From an uncultured Traorella sp. (GTDB taxonomy: Bacteria > Bacillota_I > Bacilli_A > Erysipelotrichales > Erysipelotrichaceae), in the NCBI GenBank assembly GCA_944324265.1, contig CALUVS010000012.1, positions 1-55,177 of the forward strand: a stretch of 55,177 bases of DNA, in the 5' to 3' direction. The translations under genes were made by a program, and so were the position numbers. The notes beneath the pieces are model-generated. The model saw only the letters and a list, made by a program, of their open reading frames with translations, was not told where the DNA came from and made no database searches. Shown here one piece after another: positions 1 to 8,157 of the stretch (positions within the stretch are counted from its first letter, which is position 1; each line of letters starts with the position of its first letter).

Positions 1-3000
1 GTAGAAGAGATACAGGTATTATCCAGTGCTCCAGAAACAGTGATCGAAGTAACAAGAGGAAACAAGGTAGAAACAATCACAGCCGATGCCCCAACATCTG
101 TTGAAGGAAACGGAACAGTAGGATTGATAGAAGCGAATGTCGATGGAACAACTGCTGATGAAGATGTCACGATCGAAGATGTAGATAAAGGAACAGGAGT
201 AGAAGACGCACCGGAAGCTACAGAACCATCACGCCCATCCAATGGCGGAGGAAACTATGTACCGCCTGTGACACCGCCAGTGGAAGACGATTCTGTAGCA
301 AAAGTAGGAACATTACAAGAATTGAATGAAGCTTTAGCAGATTCATCAAAGAAAACAATTGAATTAACGCAGGATATTACAGTTGAATATAACTCTGTTT
401 TAACCCCAGAAGAAATGGTATTAATTACAGACTTAGATAGAGATGTAGTTATTGATGGTAAGGAATATTCTATCATTGTGAATGGCGGACAAACCGATCA
501 CTGGGATGGACACAACTATGCAATTCAAGTTTACGATGAAGATAATCAAGTAACATTGAAAAATATTCAATTAACAGGTGCAGATGCCGGTTTATTGGTG
601 AATGCATCAAATGTCGTATTAGCAGAAGATGTAGATGTTTCCGGTAATGACTTTGGCGGAATTGAAGTTTCTGTCGGTCAAAATACTGCAAATAAAAACT
701 CTTCATTGACAGTAAGTGATACTGTAAAAAACACTTCAGAAGATGGCAGTCATCCAACCATTTGGAAAGATAATACAGATAATTCTGTAGTCATTTATGA
801 TAATGGTGAATTTACACCAAGAAAAATGGCAGATAAAAATCAAATCTATTATTTCTTGGATCCAAATAATGCTGCAAATGTCAGTGTCAATGTTACAAAT
901 ACTGATGAATTGCATAAGGCATTAAATGATAAGAATGTTACGGAAATCAATTTAGTTGGCAATGCTGAAATTTTAGAAAATGTAACATTAGATGAAGATG
1001 TTCAATTAAACATCAAAGAAGATTCTGAATTAACTATTAAAGCTACATTTACGATTGACGGTACTTTGACAAATGATGGAGTTGTTTTATTAAATGATGC
1101 GCAAAATCCGTTAAAACCTGAAGTTGAATCCATAAGAACTTTTAATAATACTGAAAAAGAGGGAAAATTAATTATTTCTAAGTCAGGCGGCAGATTTTTA
1201 AATAAGTTAATTTTGTGCTTTGACAGTGTTGATTCTATTGTAGATAAGGATACAAGCAGACCGGTAACGATTTATGACTATTCGTTTGTATTTGTTGGCG
1301 GAAAATGTTATTTTGCACCAAATAAATATAATGATTTCCCAATTTTAGAATATGTATTGAATCTAAACCCTCTTGTGCTGACAGGAGAAGGCAATCCAAA
1401 AGGAGAAGAAATTGCCACATTTGTTAGAAATGGTGATAATGCTGTCGTTTTAGATTTATACGGAAAAGCTGAAATTCCATCAGATGTTAAAGATAATACG
1501 CTTGATTTATGCTGGATAATCAATGAAAACGGAGAATTACATTTAAATCGTTTTGAACAATTAGCAAAAAATGATGTACCGGAAAAATTAGATAATTCTG
1601 GAGACTCTGAAATAAAAGGGTGCATTTCTATTCATCCAGAAGGACGTTTCTATATACAAGATAAAATGTATGTAGGTAAAACTGGTGATGCTGCTGTTTT
1701 TACAATGGGAGAGTATGATTATCAAGAAGATGGGGAAACTGTTATCCAAATTTGCCGTGACTGGTGGAAAGATGATCAACTTACATTCTTGGTTAGTGCT
1801 GTAGCAGAATTACATGAAGATTTTGATGGCTATATTAATTTGAAACAATATCATTTCTCTACAGTTCCAACTAAATTAAGCGTAATGGTTGAAGAACCAG
1901 ATAAAAACGTTCTTCAAGCAAAATTTGCAAATGATGCAACTCCTATTGAAAACTATAATGCATATGGAGTAGATAATGATGGAAGTATTAAAAAATATGA
2001 TGAAATCAAAGATGAAGTCTTAGTAAAAGTTTCAATTGAACCAGATATTTCATCTATTGAAGTAGGAAGTAAATTAAGGGCGCAAACTAATTTAACTGAT
2101 GAAGAGGGCGTTACCTATCAATGGTATGTAGAATCTGATAATGGTGGAGAAGATGAGCTAATTGTAGGTGCTAATAAATCCACATATACTGTTAGTGATC
2201 AATATCAAAATCATTGGATTTATGTAAAAGCAACTAAAGGTGAAAGAACTGTAACATCTGATTCTGTTAGGGTAGTACCAACATCAGTAACAGTTAATTC
2301 AACTGAAGAATTAACAGCAGCTTTAAATGATTCTATAAAAGAAATCATTATTCCTGAAGGTAAAAAATTAACTTTAGAAACAGCAGTCAATGAAAATACC
2401 ACATTAGTAATCAACGGAACATTAAATCTTATTGAAGGAAAAGATTATTGGATTCATGGTAACATAGAAAATAATGGGACAATAAACCCAGCTAAATCAA
2501 GTGTATTGAATTTTAATCTAAGCGAATATAAAGATAAAGGTCAATACTTAAATGTCCAAGGCCAATTTCAAATTATTTTTGATGAAGGCAGTGGAGTGTT
2601 TGGCTCAACAAATAATTTCGATAAACATGAAATTGACTCATCAGATATTTCTCAAATTTTATCTTTAAATGATGTTTATCTAAGCGCAAATAGTATCTTA
2701 TCTACTAAATCTTTATCTGGACCGATTAATTTTTACAGGAGTGGGAAAATTATTATTGGAGATAGAATTTTAGTTAGTTCACTAGCAGGTGATGAACATA
2801 ATGCGGCTATTTTCGTTCAAAATATGCCATCAGATGGATGGGCTTATAACATATATATACAAGAGAATGGAAAATATAATTTAGCGTTGAGATCTGGTAC
2901 AGAAGTAGTTATAAACGATATTACTAATTTAAACGATATAATTGTAGGTGAAAATGATAATCTTACAATCACATTCCAATGTGAAACAACTGGCAGTAAA

Positions 3001-3066
3001 TTTGAATCATTTGAAGAGGGAATAAAATATACTTGGAATGGTACAGATTGGATTAAACAACAATAA
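1..3066 (+). CDS. Large repetitive surface protein, C-terminal part (5' end outside window)
   Basis: The reading frame is open to the first base of the window, so 1021 residues are visible and the start and signal peptide are missing. A GTG at base 40 is not a convincing start: no ribosome site precedes it and coding continues upstream. A Pro/Gly-rich linker lies near residues 73-97. A module beginning like (T/N)xxELxxAL followed by Asn/Thr-rich beta-strand sequence occurs near residues 102, 298 and 765, as in bacterial parallel beta-helix adhesins. Residues about 675-755 resemble a bacterial Ig-like domain (TYQWYVES core). There is no LPXTG motif or C-terminal membrane anchor; the protein ends in WNGTDWIKQQ. 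The first 300 bases look GC-richer than the rest, so the gene may be mosaic. Adhesin or surface-layer function is inference; no catalytic motif was seen. Confidence 0.82.
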   Translation, partial: VEEIQVLSSAPETVIEVTRGNKVETITADAPTSVEGNGTVGLIEANVDGTTADEDVTIEDVDKGTGVEDAPEATEPSRPSNGGGNYVPPVTPPVEDDSVAKVGTLQELNEALADSSKKTIELTQDITVEYNSVLTPEEMVLITDLDRDVVIDGKEYSIIVNGGQTDHWDGHNYAIQVYDEDNQVTLKNIQLTGADAGLLVNASNVVLAEDVDVSGNDFGGIEVSVGQNTANKNSSLTVSDTVKNTSEDGSHPTIWKDNTDNSVVIYDNGEFTPRKMADKNQIYYFLDPNNAANVSVNVTNTDELHKALNDKNVTEINLVGNAEILENVTLDEDVQLNIKEDSELTIKATFTIDGTLTNDGVVLLNDAQNPLKPEVESIRTFNNTEKEGKLIISKSGGRFLNKLILCFDSVDSIVDKDTSRPVTIYDYSFVFVGGKCYFAPNKYNDFPILEYVLNLNPLVLTGEGNPKGEEIATFVRNGDNAVVLDLYGKAEIPSDVKDNTLDLCWIINENGELHLNRFEQLAKNDVPEKLDNSGDSEIKGCISIHPEGRFYIQDKMYVGKTGDAAVFTMGEYDYQEDGETVIQICRDWWKDDQLTFLVSAVAELHEDFDGYINLKQYHFSTVPTKLSVMVEEPDKNVLQAKFANDATPIENYNAYGVDNDGSIKKYDEIKDEVLVKVSIEPDISSIEVGSKLRAQTNLTDEEGVTYQWYVESDNGGEDELIVGANKSTYTVSDQYQNHWIYVKATKGERTVTSDSVRVVPTSVTVNSTEELTAALNDSIKEIIIPEGKKLTLETAVNENTTLVINGTLNLIEGKDYWIHGNIENNGTINPAKSSVLNFNLSEYKDKGQYLNVQGQFQIIFDEGSGVFGSTNNFDKHEIDSSDISQILSLNDVYLSANSILSTKSLSGPINFYRSGKIIIGDRILVSSLAGDEHNAAIFVQNMPSDGWAYNIYIQENGKYNLALRSGTEVVINDITNLNDIIVGENDNLTITFQCETTGSKFESFEEGIKYTWNGTDWIKQQ

Positions 3067-3080
3067 ATGTAGAGTTTCAA

Positions 3081-3115
3081 ACAACAGAAGTTATTAAGGC
3101 TTCTGTTGTTTTTTT
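3081..3115 (+). terminator. Intrinsic terminator after the surface protein
   Basis: A perfect 10-bp stem (ACAACAGAAG with CTTCTGTTGT) and a 9-nt loop are followed by a run of T, 15 bases after the stop codon. Confidence 0.9.
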
Positions 3116-3157
3116 GTAAACAGAAAAAATTCGATTATCTGCGCTATTGCATATCTT

Positions 3158-3186
3158 TTGAAAAAAATCATCATATCTTATATTAT
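3158..3186 (+). promoter_or_regulatory. Promoter of cysE
   Basis: TTGAAA (3158-3163), a 17-nt spacer and TATTAT (3181-3186), each box 5/6 to consensus. It overlaps the 5' extension of the longest reading frame, which argues that translation begins downstream at 3209. The predicted transcript start is only a few bases before the ribosome site. Confidence 0.65.
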
Positions 3187-3208
3187 AGGGTGCAAAGGAT
3201 GTGATGAA

Positions 3209-3778
3209 ATGAACTGGTTTCAGTTATTAAAATACAATATTAATCGTGTAGTAGAGGTGGATCCGGCAGCACATTCCAAACTGGAAGTATTGCTTTTATA
3301 TCCGCATATTCATGCGTTGATTCATTATCGTATTGCGCATTTTTTCTATTGCCGTCAGTTTTATTTCTTGGCACGCTTGATTTCGCAGCTAGGCCGTTTC
3401 TGGACAAATATTGAGATTCATCCAGGGGCCACTATCGGCAAAGGGCTGATCATTGACCATGGTACAGGCTGTGTGATCGGTGAAACAGCTGTGATCGGTG
3501 ATGACTGTCTTTTATATCATGGAGTGACTTTAGGCGGTAACGGAAAAGGGCACTGCAAGCGTCATCCTACCTTATTAAATCATGTGATGGTAGGCTGCAA
3601 TGCTTCTGTATTGGGCAATATTACAATCGGCAATTATGTACAGATCGGTGCCGGCAGTGTCGTGACAAAAGATATTCCGGATCATCGTGTGGCTTATGGC
3701 TTGGCAGCTACGATCAAAGAAGTGAAAGACGAAGAGAAAAGTCAGGATACGCCTGTTGTGGACAACGTAAATGAATAG
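3209..3778 (+). CDS. cysE: Serine O-acetyltransferase
   Basis: Transfers acetyl from acetyl-CoA to L-serine, giving O-acetylserine, the acceptor for sulfide in cysteine synthesis; cytosolic. The 189-residue product has a left-handed beta-helix C-terminal half with hexapeptide repeats (IHPGATIGKG, IDHGTGCVIGETAVIGD) and the catalytic DHGTG and HGVTLGG signatures of the CysE family. It is the shorter Gram-positive form. The start is the ATG at 3209, 9 nt after AAAGGA; a longer TTG-started frame from 3158 runs through the promoter. Transcribed alone, ahead of an aminopeptidase gene that has its own promoter; no cysteinyl-tRNA synthetase or cysK is adjacent. Confidence 0.93.
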   Translation: MNWFQLLKYNINRVVEVDPAAHSKLEVLLLYPHIHALIHYRIAHFFYCRQFYFLARLISQLGRFWTNIEIHPGATIGKGLIIDHGTGCVIGETAVIGDDCLLYHGVTLGGNGKGHCKRHPTLLNHVMVGCNASVLGNITIGNYVQIGAGSVVTKDIPDHRVAYGLAATIKEVKDEEKSQDTPVVDNVNE

Positions 3779-3795
3779 GTGAGCTGTCAAGAATA

Positions 3796-3804
3796 TGCTA
3801 TAAT
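3796..3804 (+). promoter_or_regulatory. Extended -10 promoter of the M18 aminopeptidase gene
   Basis: TGC followed directly by a perfect TATAAT (3799-3804), with no clear -35. The expected transcript start is at about 3811, which makes the mRNA begin essentially at its own ribosome site (GAGGTG, 3811-3816). Confidence 0.55.
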
Positions 3805-3822
3805 GTTTCTGAGGTGAAAAAA

Positions 3823-5121
3823 ATGAATCATGCAAAAGAATGTTTAGATTTTATTAATCAAGCTCCTAGTGTTTTTCATGGAGTAGAAGAAATGAAAAAA
3901 CGCTGTTTGGAAAAGGGCTTTGTTTTATTAAGTGAAGGGGAAAAATGGCATTTGGAAAAAGGGAAGAGCTATGTTGTGGTACGCAATATGAGCAGTATCA
4001 TTGCTTTTCATATCGGTCAGGATATGCAGGATATTGCTTATAATATTTGTGCTTCTCACTCAGATTCTCCTGTGTATAAATTAAAGAATATGGCAGAGAT
4101 CAAAGATAATCATTATTTGAGATTAGCCAGTGAAGGCTATGGGGGAATGATCAACAGCTCTTGGCTGGATCGCCCGTTATCTATTGCCGGAAGAGTTTGT
4201 GTGAAAACTGAAAAAGGCATGGAAATGCGTTTGTTTGATACGGATAAAAATTTATGCATTATTCCGAATATGCCGATTCATATGTGCCGAGATATCAACA
4301 ATGGTTTTAAATATCAGATGCATGTGGATATGGTGCCATTGCTTGGAGAAGGCAAATCAGAAATGAATCTGAAAGGCTTTGTGGCCAAAGAGCTTCATGT
4401 TCAGGAAGAAGATATTATCGGCAGTGATCTTTATTTGGTGAATCATACACCGGCTTCTTTCATCGGCCTCAATGATGAATTTGTGGGCAGCGGCAAAATT
4501 GATAACCTGATGAGTGCTTATGCCACTTTGACAGCCTTCTTAGAAACAGAAAATGAACAGCGCATCAACCTGTTTGCTTGCTTTGATAATGAAGAAGTGG
4601 GCAGTTTGACACGTCAGGGAGCTGATTCTACTTTATTGGAAGATGTCTTGATGCGCATCGGTGAAAGCTTAGGCTATACAATGGAAGAAATGCGTGTGGG
4701 AGCGCATCATTCTATGATGCTTTCAGTAGATAATGCTCATGCAGCTCATCCAAATCATCCGGAAGTTTATGATCCAACTTTCCGCTGTTATATGAATGAA
4801 GGAGTTGTTATCAAAGGCAATGCCAATCAGCGTTATACCAGTGATGGCATTACAGCGGCATTCTTTGAACAATTGTGCCGCAGAAATGATATTCCGGTTC
4901 AATATTACTTCAATCGTTCTGATATGCCGGGAGGCTCTACTTTGGGCAATTTGGCAATGGCTCATGTCAATATCAAATCAGTGGATATCGGTTTGGCTCA
5001 ATTGGCCATGCATTCCAGCTATGAATTAGCCGGAAGCAGAGATGTGGAATATATGGTCAAAGCCTGTGAGGCTTTCTATGCTTCTTGCTGTGTAGATAAA
5101 GATAATACTTTAGAATTCTAG
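3823..5121 (+). CDS. M18 family aminopeptidase
   Basis: A 432-residue dinuclear-zinc aminopeptidase of the M18 (aspartyl aminopeptidase-like) family, predicted to release N-terminal residues from peptides in the cytosol. Family motifs are visible: ASHSDSP near the N-terminal third (first metal His/Asp), FDNEEVGS (catalytic and metal-binding glutamates), SVDNAHAAHPN (metal Asp/His) and a C-terminal AMHSSYELAG (last metal His). Length is normal for the family. I start at ATG 3823, 6 nt after GAGGTG; the in-frame GTG at 3814 is inside that ribosome site. Monocistronic, closed by a terminator over its stop codon. Confidence 0.93.
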   Translation: MNHAKECLDFINQAPSVFHGVEEMKKRCLEKGFVLLSEGEKWHLEKGKSYVVVRNMSSIIAFHIGQDMQDIAYNICASHSDSPVYKLKNMAEIKDNHYLRLASEGYGGMINSSWLDRPLSIAGRVCVKTEKGMEMRLFDTDKNLCIIPNMPIHMCRDINNGFKYQMHVDMVPLLGEGKSEMNLKGFVAKELHVQEEDIIGSDLYLVNHTPASFIGLNDEFVGSGKIDNLMSAYATLTAFLETENEQRINLFACFDNEEVGSLTRQGADSTLLEDVLMRIGESLGYTMEEMRVGAHHSMMLSVDNAHAAHPNHPEVYDPTFRCYMNEGVVIKGNANQRYTSDGITAAFFEQLCRRNDIPVQYYFNRSDMPGGSTLGNLAMAHVNIKSVDIGLAQLAMHSSYELAGSRDVEYMVKACEAFYASCCVDKDNTLEF

Positions 5122-5147
5122 ACTGCGAAATGCAGTCTTTTCATTTT
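5120..5147 (+). terminator. Terminator overlapping the M18 gene stop codon
   Basis: A 7-bp stem AGACTGC/GCAGTCT with a 5-nt loop, then TTTCATTTT. It begins inside the stop codon. Confidence 0.75.
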
Positions 5148-5166
5148 AGTCGTTCTCATGTATAAT
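5138..5166 (+). promoter_or_regulatory. Promoter of asnA
   Basis: Perfect TATAAT at 5161-5166 directly preceded by TG, with a weak -35 (TTTTCA, 5138-5143) 17 nt upstream. The -35 overlaps the preceding terminator's T-tract. AAGGAGG at 5181-5187 serves the ATG at 5197. Confidence 0.55.
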
Positions 5167-5196
5167 AATGCATATTAATTAAGGAGGTAGAGTATT

Positions 5197-6210
5197 ATGG
5201 GATGTGAACGATTAATTCTACCCAAAAACTATGAAGATAAATTAAGTGATCTGGATACAGAAATTGCCATTAAGATTGTCAAAGACCAATTTGAAAAAAG
5301 ATTGGCAGATGAATTGGGACTGGTACGTGTTTCTGCTCCTTTGTTTGTTACGCATGAGAGCGGTCTGAATGATAATCTGAATGGGACAGAAAGACCGGTC
5401 AGCTTTGATATTAAAGATTTAAATAAGGATGTGGAAATCGTACATTCTTTGGCAAAATGGAAGCGTCAGGCATTGAATCGCTATGACATGCATCAGTTCA
5501 AAGGCTTGTATACAGATATGAATGCGGTGCGCCGGGATGAAGAACTGGATAATCTGCATTCCATTTATGTGGATCAGTGGGACTGGGAAAAAATCATTGA
5601 GCCCAAACAGCGCAACAGTGACTTTTTGAAATTTACCGTAGTCAAGATTGTCAAAGCTATCTGTGAAACAGAGACAATTCTGCATTATGCTTATCCGCAA
5701 TTGCAGCGCATTGTCAGTGAAGATGTATTTTTTATCACAACACAGGAACTGGAAGACAAATATCCGGACTTATCGCCGAAAGAAAGAGAAAATGAAATCT
5801 GCCGACTGCACAAAACAGTATTTGTGATGCAGATCGGGGACGTATTGAAAAGCGGACAGAAGCATGACGGACGTGCTCCTGACTATGATGATTGGAGCTT
5901 GAATGGTGATTTGCTTGTGTATTATCCGATCTTGGACTGTGCTTTAGAGCTTTCCAGCATGGGAATCCGTGTGGATGAGAAATCATTGGTCAGCCAATGT
6001 GAAAAAGCCGGAACAATGGACCGCTTGAATCTGCCTTTCCATAAAGCCTTATTAAATCATGAATTGCCGCTGACCATGGGCGGCGGTATCGGTCAATCTC
6101 GTTTATGTCTGATGATGCTGAATAAGGCACATATCGGTGAGGTTCAGGTCAGCATCTGGGGTGAAGAAATGCGCAGAATATGCGCACAAAACGGCATGAA
6201 ACTTTTATAG
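5197..6210 (+). CDS. asnA: Aspartate--ammonia ligase
   Basis: Makes L-asparagine from aspartate, ammonia and ATP (AMP-forming), using ammonia rather than glutamine. The 337-residue protein has the class II aminoacyl-tRNA-synthetase-like fold of AsnA; characteristic stretches include LVRVSAPLFV, NGTERPVSFD, AKWKRQALNRY, GLYTDMNAVRRDE, VDQWDWE and the C-terminal GGGIGQSRLCLMML. Length matches the family. A strong ribosome site (AAGGAGG) lies 9 nt before the ATG. Monocistronic, with its own promoter and terminator. Confidence 0.96.
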   Translation: MGCERLILPKNYEDKLSDLDTEIAIKIVKDQFEKRLADELGLVRVSAPLFVTHESGLNDNLNGTERPVSFDIKDLNKDVEIVHSLAKWKRQALNRYDMHQFKGLYTDMNAVRRDEELDNLHSIYVDQWDWEKIIEPKQRNSDFLKFTVVKIVKAICETETILHYAYPQLQRIVSEDVFFITTQELEDKYPDLSPKERENEICRLHKTVFVMQIGDVLKSGQKHDGRAPDYDDWSLNGDLLVYYPILDCALELSSMGIRVDEKSLVSQCEKAGTMDRLNLPFHKALLNHELPLTMGGGIGQSRLCLMMLNKAHIGEVQVSIWGEEMRRICAQNGMKLL

Positions 6211-6235
6211 CATTGATTCATTCAATGCTTTTTTT
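6209..6235 (+). terminator. Terminator after asnA
   Basis: An 8-bp stem AGCATTGA/TCAATGCT overlapping the stop codon, 5-nt loop, then a T-run. Confidence 0.88.
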
Positions 6236-6288
6236 CTATCTTTCAACAATGTAAGACTTGTAATATACCCTTTTTGTGAACTTCAATG

Positions 6289-6294
6289 TATAAT
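6289..6294 (+). promoter_or_regulatory. Likely -10 box for the GT51 gene
   Basis: Perfect TATAAT preceded by TG, 29 nt before the ATG at 6323. No convincing -35 at 16-18 nt. Confidence 0.45.
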
Positions 6295-6322
6295 TAAATC
6301 AGAAAAGAAAAAGGGAAGCTAT

Positions 6323-7018
6323 ATGAAAAAGATCGTGAAAATTCTCGGTATCTCTATCTTGACTGTTTTCATTGCCTTAGGATTGGCAGGCTATGTGGAA
6401 TATCGCAATGCTTTGAATGAAATGCCGTTAGATGAAAAAATTGAACTGATACAGTCACAACCGGATTATGTTGAGATTGAAGATATTTCTCAGTATTTAT
6501 TGGATGCGACTGTTTCGGTGGAAGATCAGCGCTTTTATTCACATTTCGGCATTGATCCGATTGCTTATGGACGCATTGCTTATACTTTGCTTACAACCGG
6601 TCAATTAAGCGGCGGAGGATCAACGATTACTCAGCAATTATCCAAAAACCTGTATTTTACTTTTGAACCTTCTTTAATTCGAAAGGTAGCTGAAATTTTC
6701 ATGACCTTTAATATCGAATATCATTATGAGAAAGATGAAATCTTAGAATTATATGTCAATGTCATCAATTATGGAGATAATTGCTTCGGCATCAAAGAAG
6801 CCAGCGAACATTATTTCGGCATTGAACCAAGTGAATTGAATTTTGATCAGGCTACCTTATTGGCAGGCATTCCGCAATCACCGGCAAATTATCAGCTTTC
6901 GAATAATGAAGCGAATGCCAGAGAACGTCAGAAGATGGTCATTGCAACAATCAAAGATAATGAGATTTACAGTGAAGAGGAATTAGAAGCTTTATTGGAA
7001 CAATATGGATTAGAATAA
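6323..7018 (+). CDS. Monofunctional biosynthetic peptidoglycan glycosyltransferase (GT51)
   Basis: Polymerises lipid II into glycan strands at the outer face of the membrane. The 231-residue protein has one N-terminal membrane segment (about residues 5-25) and then only a GT51 domain: EDQRFYSHFGID with catalytic Glu67, GGGSTITQQLSKNLY (about 97-111), a second conserved Glu in KVAEIFM (Glu124) and ILELYVNVINYG. There is no transpeptidase domain, so it is the MtgA/SgtB-like stand-alone class rather than a class A penicillin-binding protein. The ribosome site is AAGGGA, 6 nt before the ATG. It converges on yggS across a shared terminator. Confidence 0.9.
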   Translation: MKKIVKILGISILTVFIALGLAGYVEYRNALNEMPLDEKIELIQSQPDYVEIEDISQYLLDATVSVEDQRFYSHFGIDPIAYGRIAYTLLTTGQLSGGGSTITQQLSKNLYFTFEPSLIRKVAEIFMTFNIEYHYEKDEILELYVNVINYGDNCFGIKEASEHYFGIEPSELNFDQATLLAGIPQSPANYQLSNNEANARERQKMVIATIKDNEIYSEEELEALLEQYGLE

Positions 7019-7020
7019 AA

Positions 7021-7050
7021 AAAGGATCTTGAATTTTTCTAAGATCCTTT
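7021..7050. terminator. Bidirectional terminator between the GT51 gene and yggS
   Basis: A perfect 10-bp stem AAAGGATCTT/AAGATCCTTT with a 10-nt loop; an A-run on one side and T-rich DNA on the other make it usable from both strands. Confidence 0.85.
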
Positions 7051-7687
7051 ATTCTTGAAATATTTTTGATCCGATGCGTACCATATTGGCTCCATACTGC
7101 AGTGCTATCTGATAATCATGGCTCATGCCCATAGATAAGATCTTCAGCTGCGGATAGAGCTGTGCATAGTATTGGAATAAAGCCTGACTCTTTTTAAAGA
7201 CATCAGCAATGGCTTGATCATCGTTGACATGAGGACCGATGACCATGAAGCCGTCAATCTGCAGATTCGGATAATTGACTGCTTTCTTTAAGACTTCATC
7301 CAATTCTTCTACATGGAATCCATGCTTTGTTTTTTCTTCAGCGACATTGATCTGAATCAGCCCGTGTGTGATCAGATTTTTTTTGTAGCTTTGTGTATTG
7401 ACTTCATCCATCAGACGGATGCTGTCAAGTGAATGAATCAGCTCTACATGCCCAATGACATCTTTGACCTTGTTTCTCTGCAAGTGACCGATGAGATGCC
7501 AATGAATCTGATCGCTGATATCCAGCTTCTGTACCAGTTCCTGTACGCGGTTTTCACCGAAGTGACGGACACCGGCTTGGAAAGCTTCTAAAATCTTTTC
7601 TTTGCTTTGTGTCTTAGAGACACAGACTAGCGTTGTATTTTCTGGTAAAGTGGCTTGAATGGCTAAGATGTTTTCTTGTATCGTCAT
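7049..7687 (-). CDS. yggS: YggS family pyridoxal-phosphate homeostasis protein
   Basis: A 212-residue single-domain PLP-binding protein of the YggS/YlmE/PLPBP family, a (beta/alpha)8 barrel like the alanine racemase N-terminal domain but without racemase activity; it buffers cytosolic PLP. Visible are the PLP lysine in VSKTQ (Lys25), HFGENRVQE, WHLIGHLQRNK, LSMGMSHDY and the C-terminal MVRIGSKIF. Length is slightly short but complete. It follows rpmB on the same strand, 44 nt apart with a hairpin terminator between, so it probably depends on readthrough. In many Firmicutes the homologue ylmE lies just downstream of ftsZ; here it is near but opposite in orientation. Confidence 0.93.
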   Translation of the reverse strand: MTIQENILAIQATLPENTTLVCVSKTQSKEKILEAFQAGVRHFGENRVQELVQKLDISDQIHWHLIGHLQRNKVKDVIGHVELIHSLDSIRLMDEVNTQSYKKNLITHGLIQINVAEEKTKHGFHVEELDEVLKKAVNYPNLQIDGFMVIGPHVNDDQAIADVFKKSQALFQYYAQLYPQLKILSMGMSHDYQIALQYGANMVRIGSKIFQE

Positions 7688-7702
7688 TTCCTATTGCTTA
7701 TA

Positions 7703-7733
7703 AAAAAATACAGGATAAACCTGTAATTTTTTT
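7703..7733 (-). terminator. Terminator after rpmB (minus strand)
   Basis: On the minus strand ACAGG-TTTAT-CCTGT is flanked by complementary A- and T-runs and ends in seven T. It sits between the rpmB stop codon and the yggS start. Confidence 0.75.
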
Positions 7734-7920
7734 ACATTCCTTGTTTTTTAAGAGTTCTTAAAGCACGAGCGGAAATACGGATTCTCTGAGGTTTTCCATC
7801 AACCACTACATTCACCTTTTGTAAATTCACATTCCATTTACGACGAGTAGCACGTAATGAGTGAGAACGTTTATTCCCTGTTAAAGGACCTTTACCAGAA
7901 ATTGCACAAACTTTTGACAT
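7732..7920 (-). CDS. rpmB: 50S ribosomal protein L28
   Basis: A 62-residue basic ribosomal protein, full length for bacterial L28, with the family start VCAISGKGPLTGN, RATRRKWNVNLQ in the middle and ISARALRTLKKQG at the end. Only one cysteine is present, so it is the zinc-free form. Monocistronic-type promoter upstream and terminator downstream; a GGGGG ribosome site precedes the ATG. Confidence 0.97.
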   Translation of the reverse strand: MSKVCAISGKGPLTGNKRSHSLRATRRKWNVNLQKVNVVVDGKPQRIRISARALRTLKKQGM

Positions 7921-7964
7921 ACCGTAACCCCCTTTCGTCTTACAAGTTTACAATTCGCTTTATT

Positions 7965-7993
7965 ACTATATCATTAAGTATTTGAATTTGCAA
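7965..7993 (-). promoter_or_regulatory. Promoter of rpmB (minus strand)
   Basis: On the minus strand TTGCAA (7988-7993), 17-nt spacer with TGA before the -10 (extended -10), and TATAGT (7965-7970). Confidence 0.65.
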
Positions 7994-8107
7994 GCATTTT
8001 TTACACCATTTTGTTCTTCTGCAAAAAAATTGCTGAGAATGGTCTTTGCTTTTGATTTTTATGTGTTTGAATTACAGAAAATGACAGTGCTTGTTTGAAT
8101 GAAAAGG

Positions 8108-8136
8108 TATACACATAAGACAATTTTTGATAGAAT
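8108..8136 (+). promoter_or_regulatory. Promoter of the GH73 wall hydrolase gene
   Basis: TATACA (8108-8113, 4/6), 17-nt spacer ending in TGA (extended -10), TAGAAT (8131-8136). The rest of the 237-bp gap between rpmB and this gene shows no gene. Confidence 0.5.
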
Positions 8137-8157
8137 TATAACGTTGGAGGTGTCTTT

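Noticed and set aside
1-3066. LPXTG sortase anchor in the surface protein
   Set aside because: The C-terminus ends without LPXTG, hydrophobic helix or basic tail.
3158-3208. N-terminal extension of CysE from a TTG codon
   Set aside because: It runs through a near-consensus promoter, and ATG 3209 has a well-placed ribosome site.
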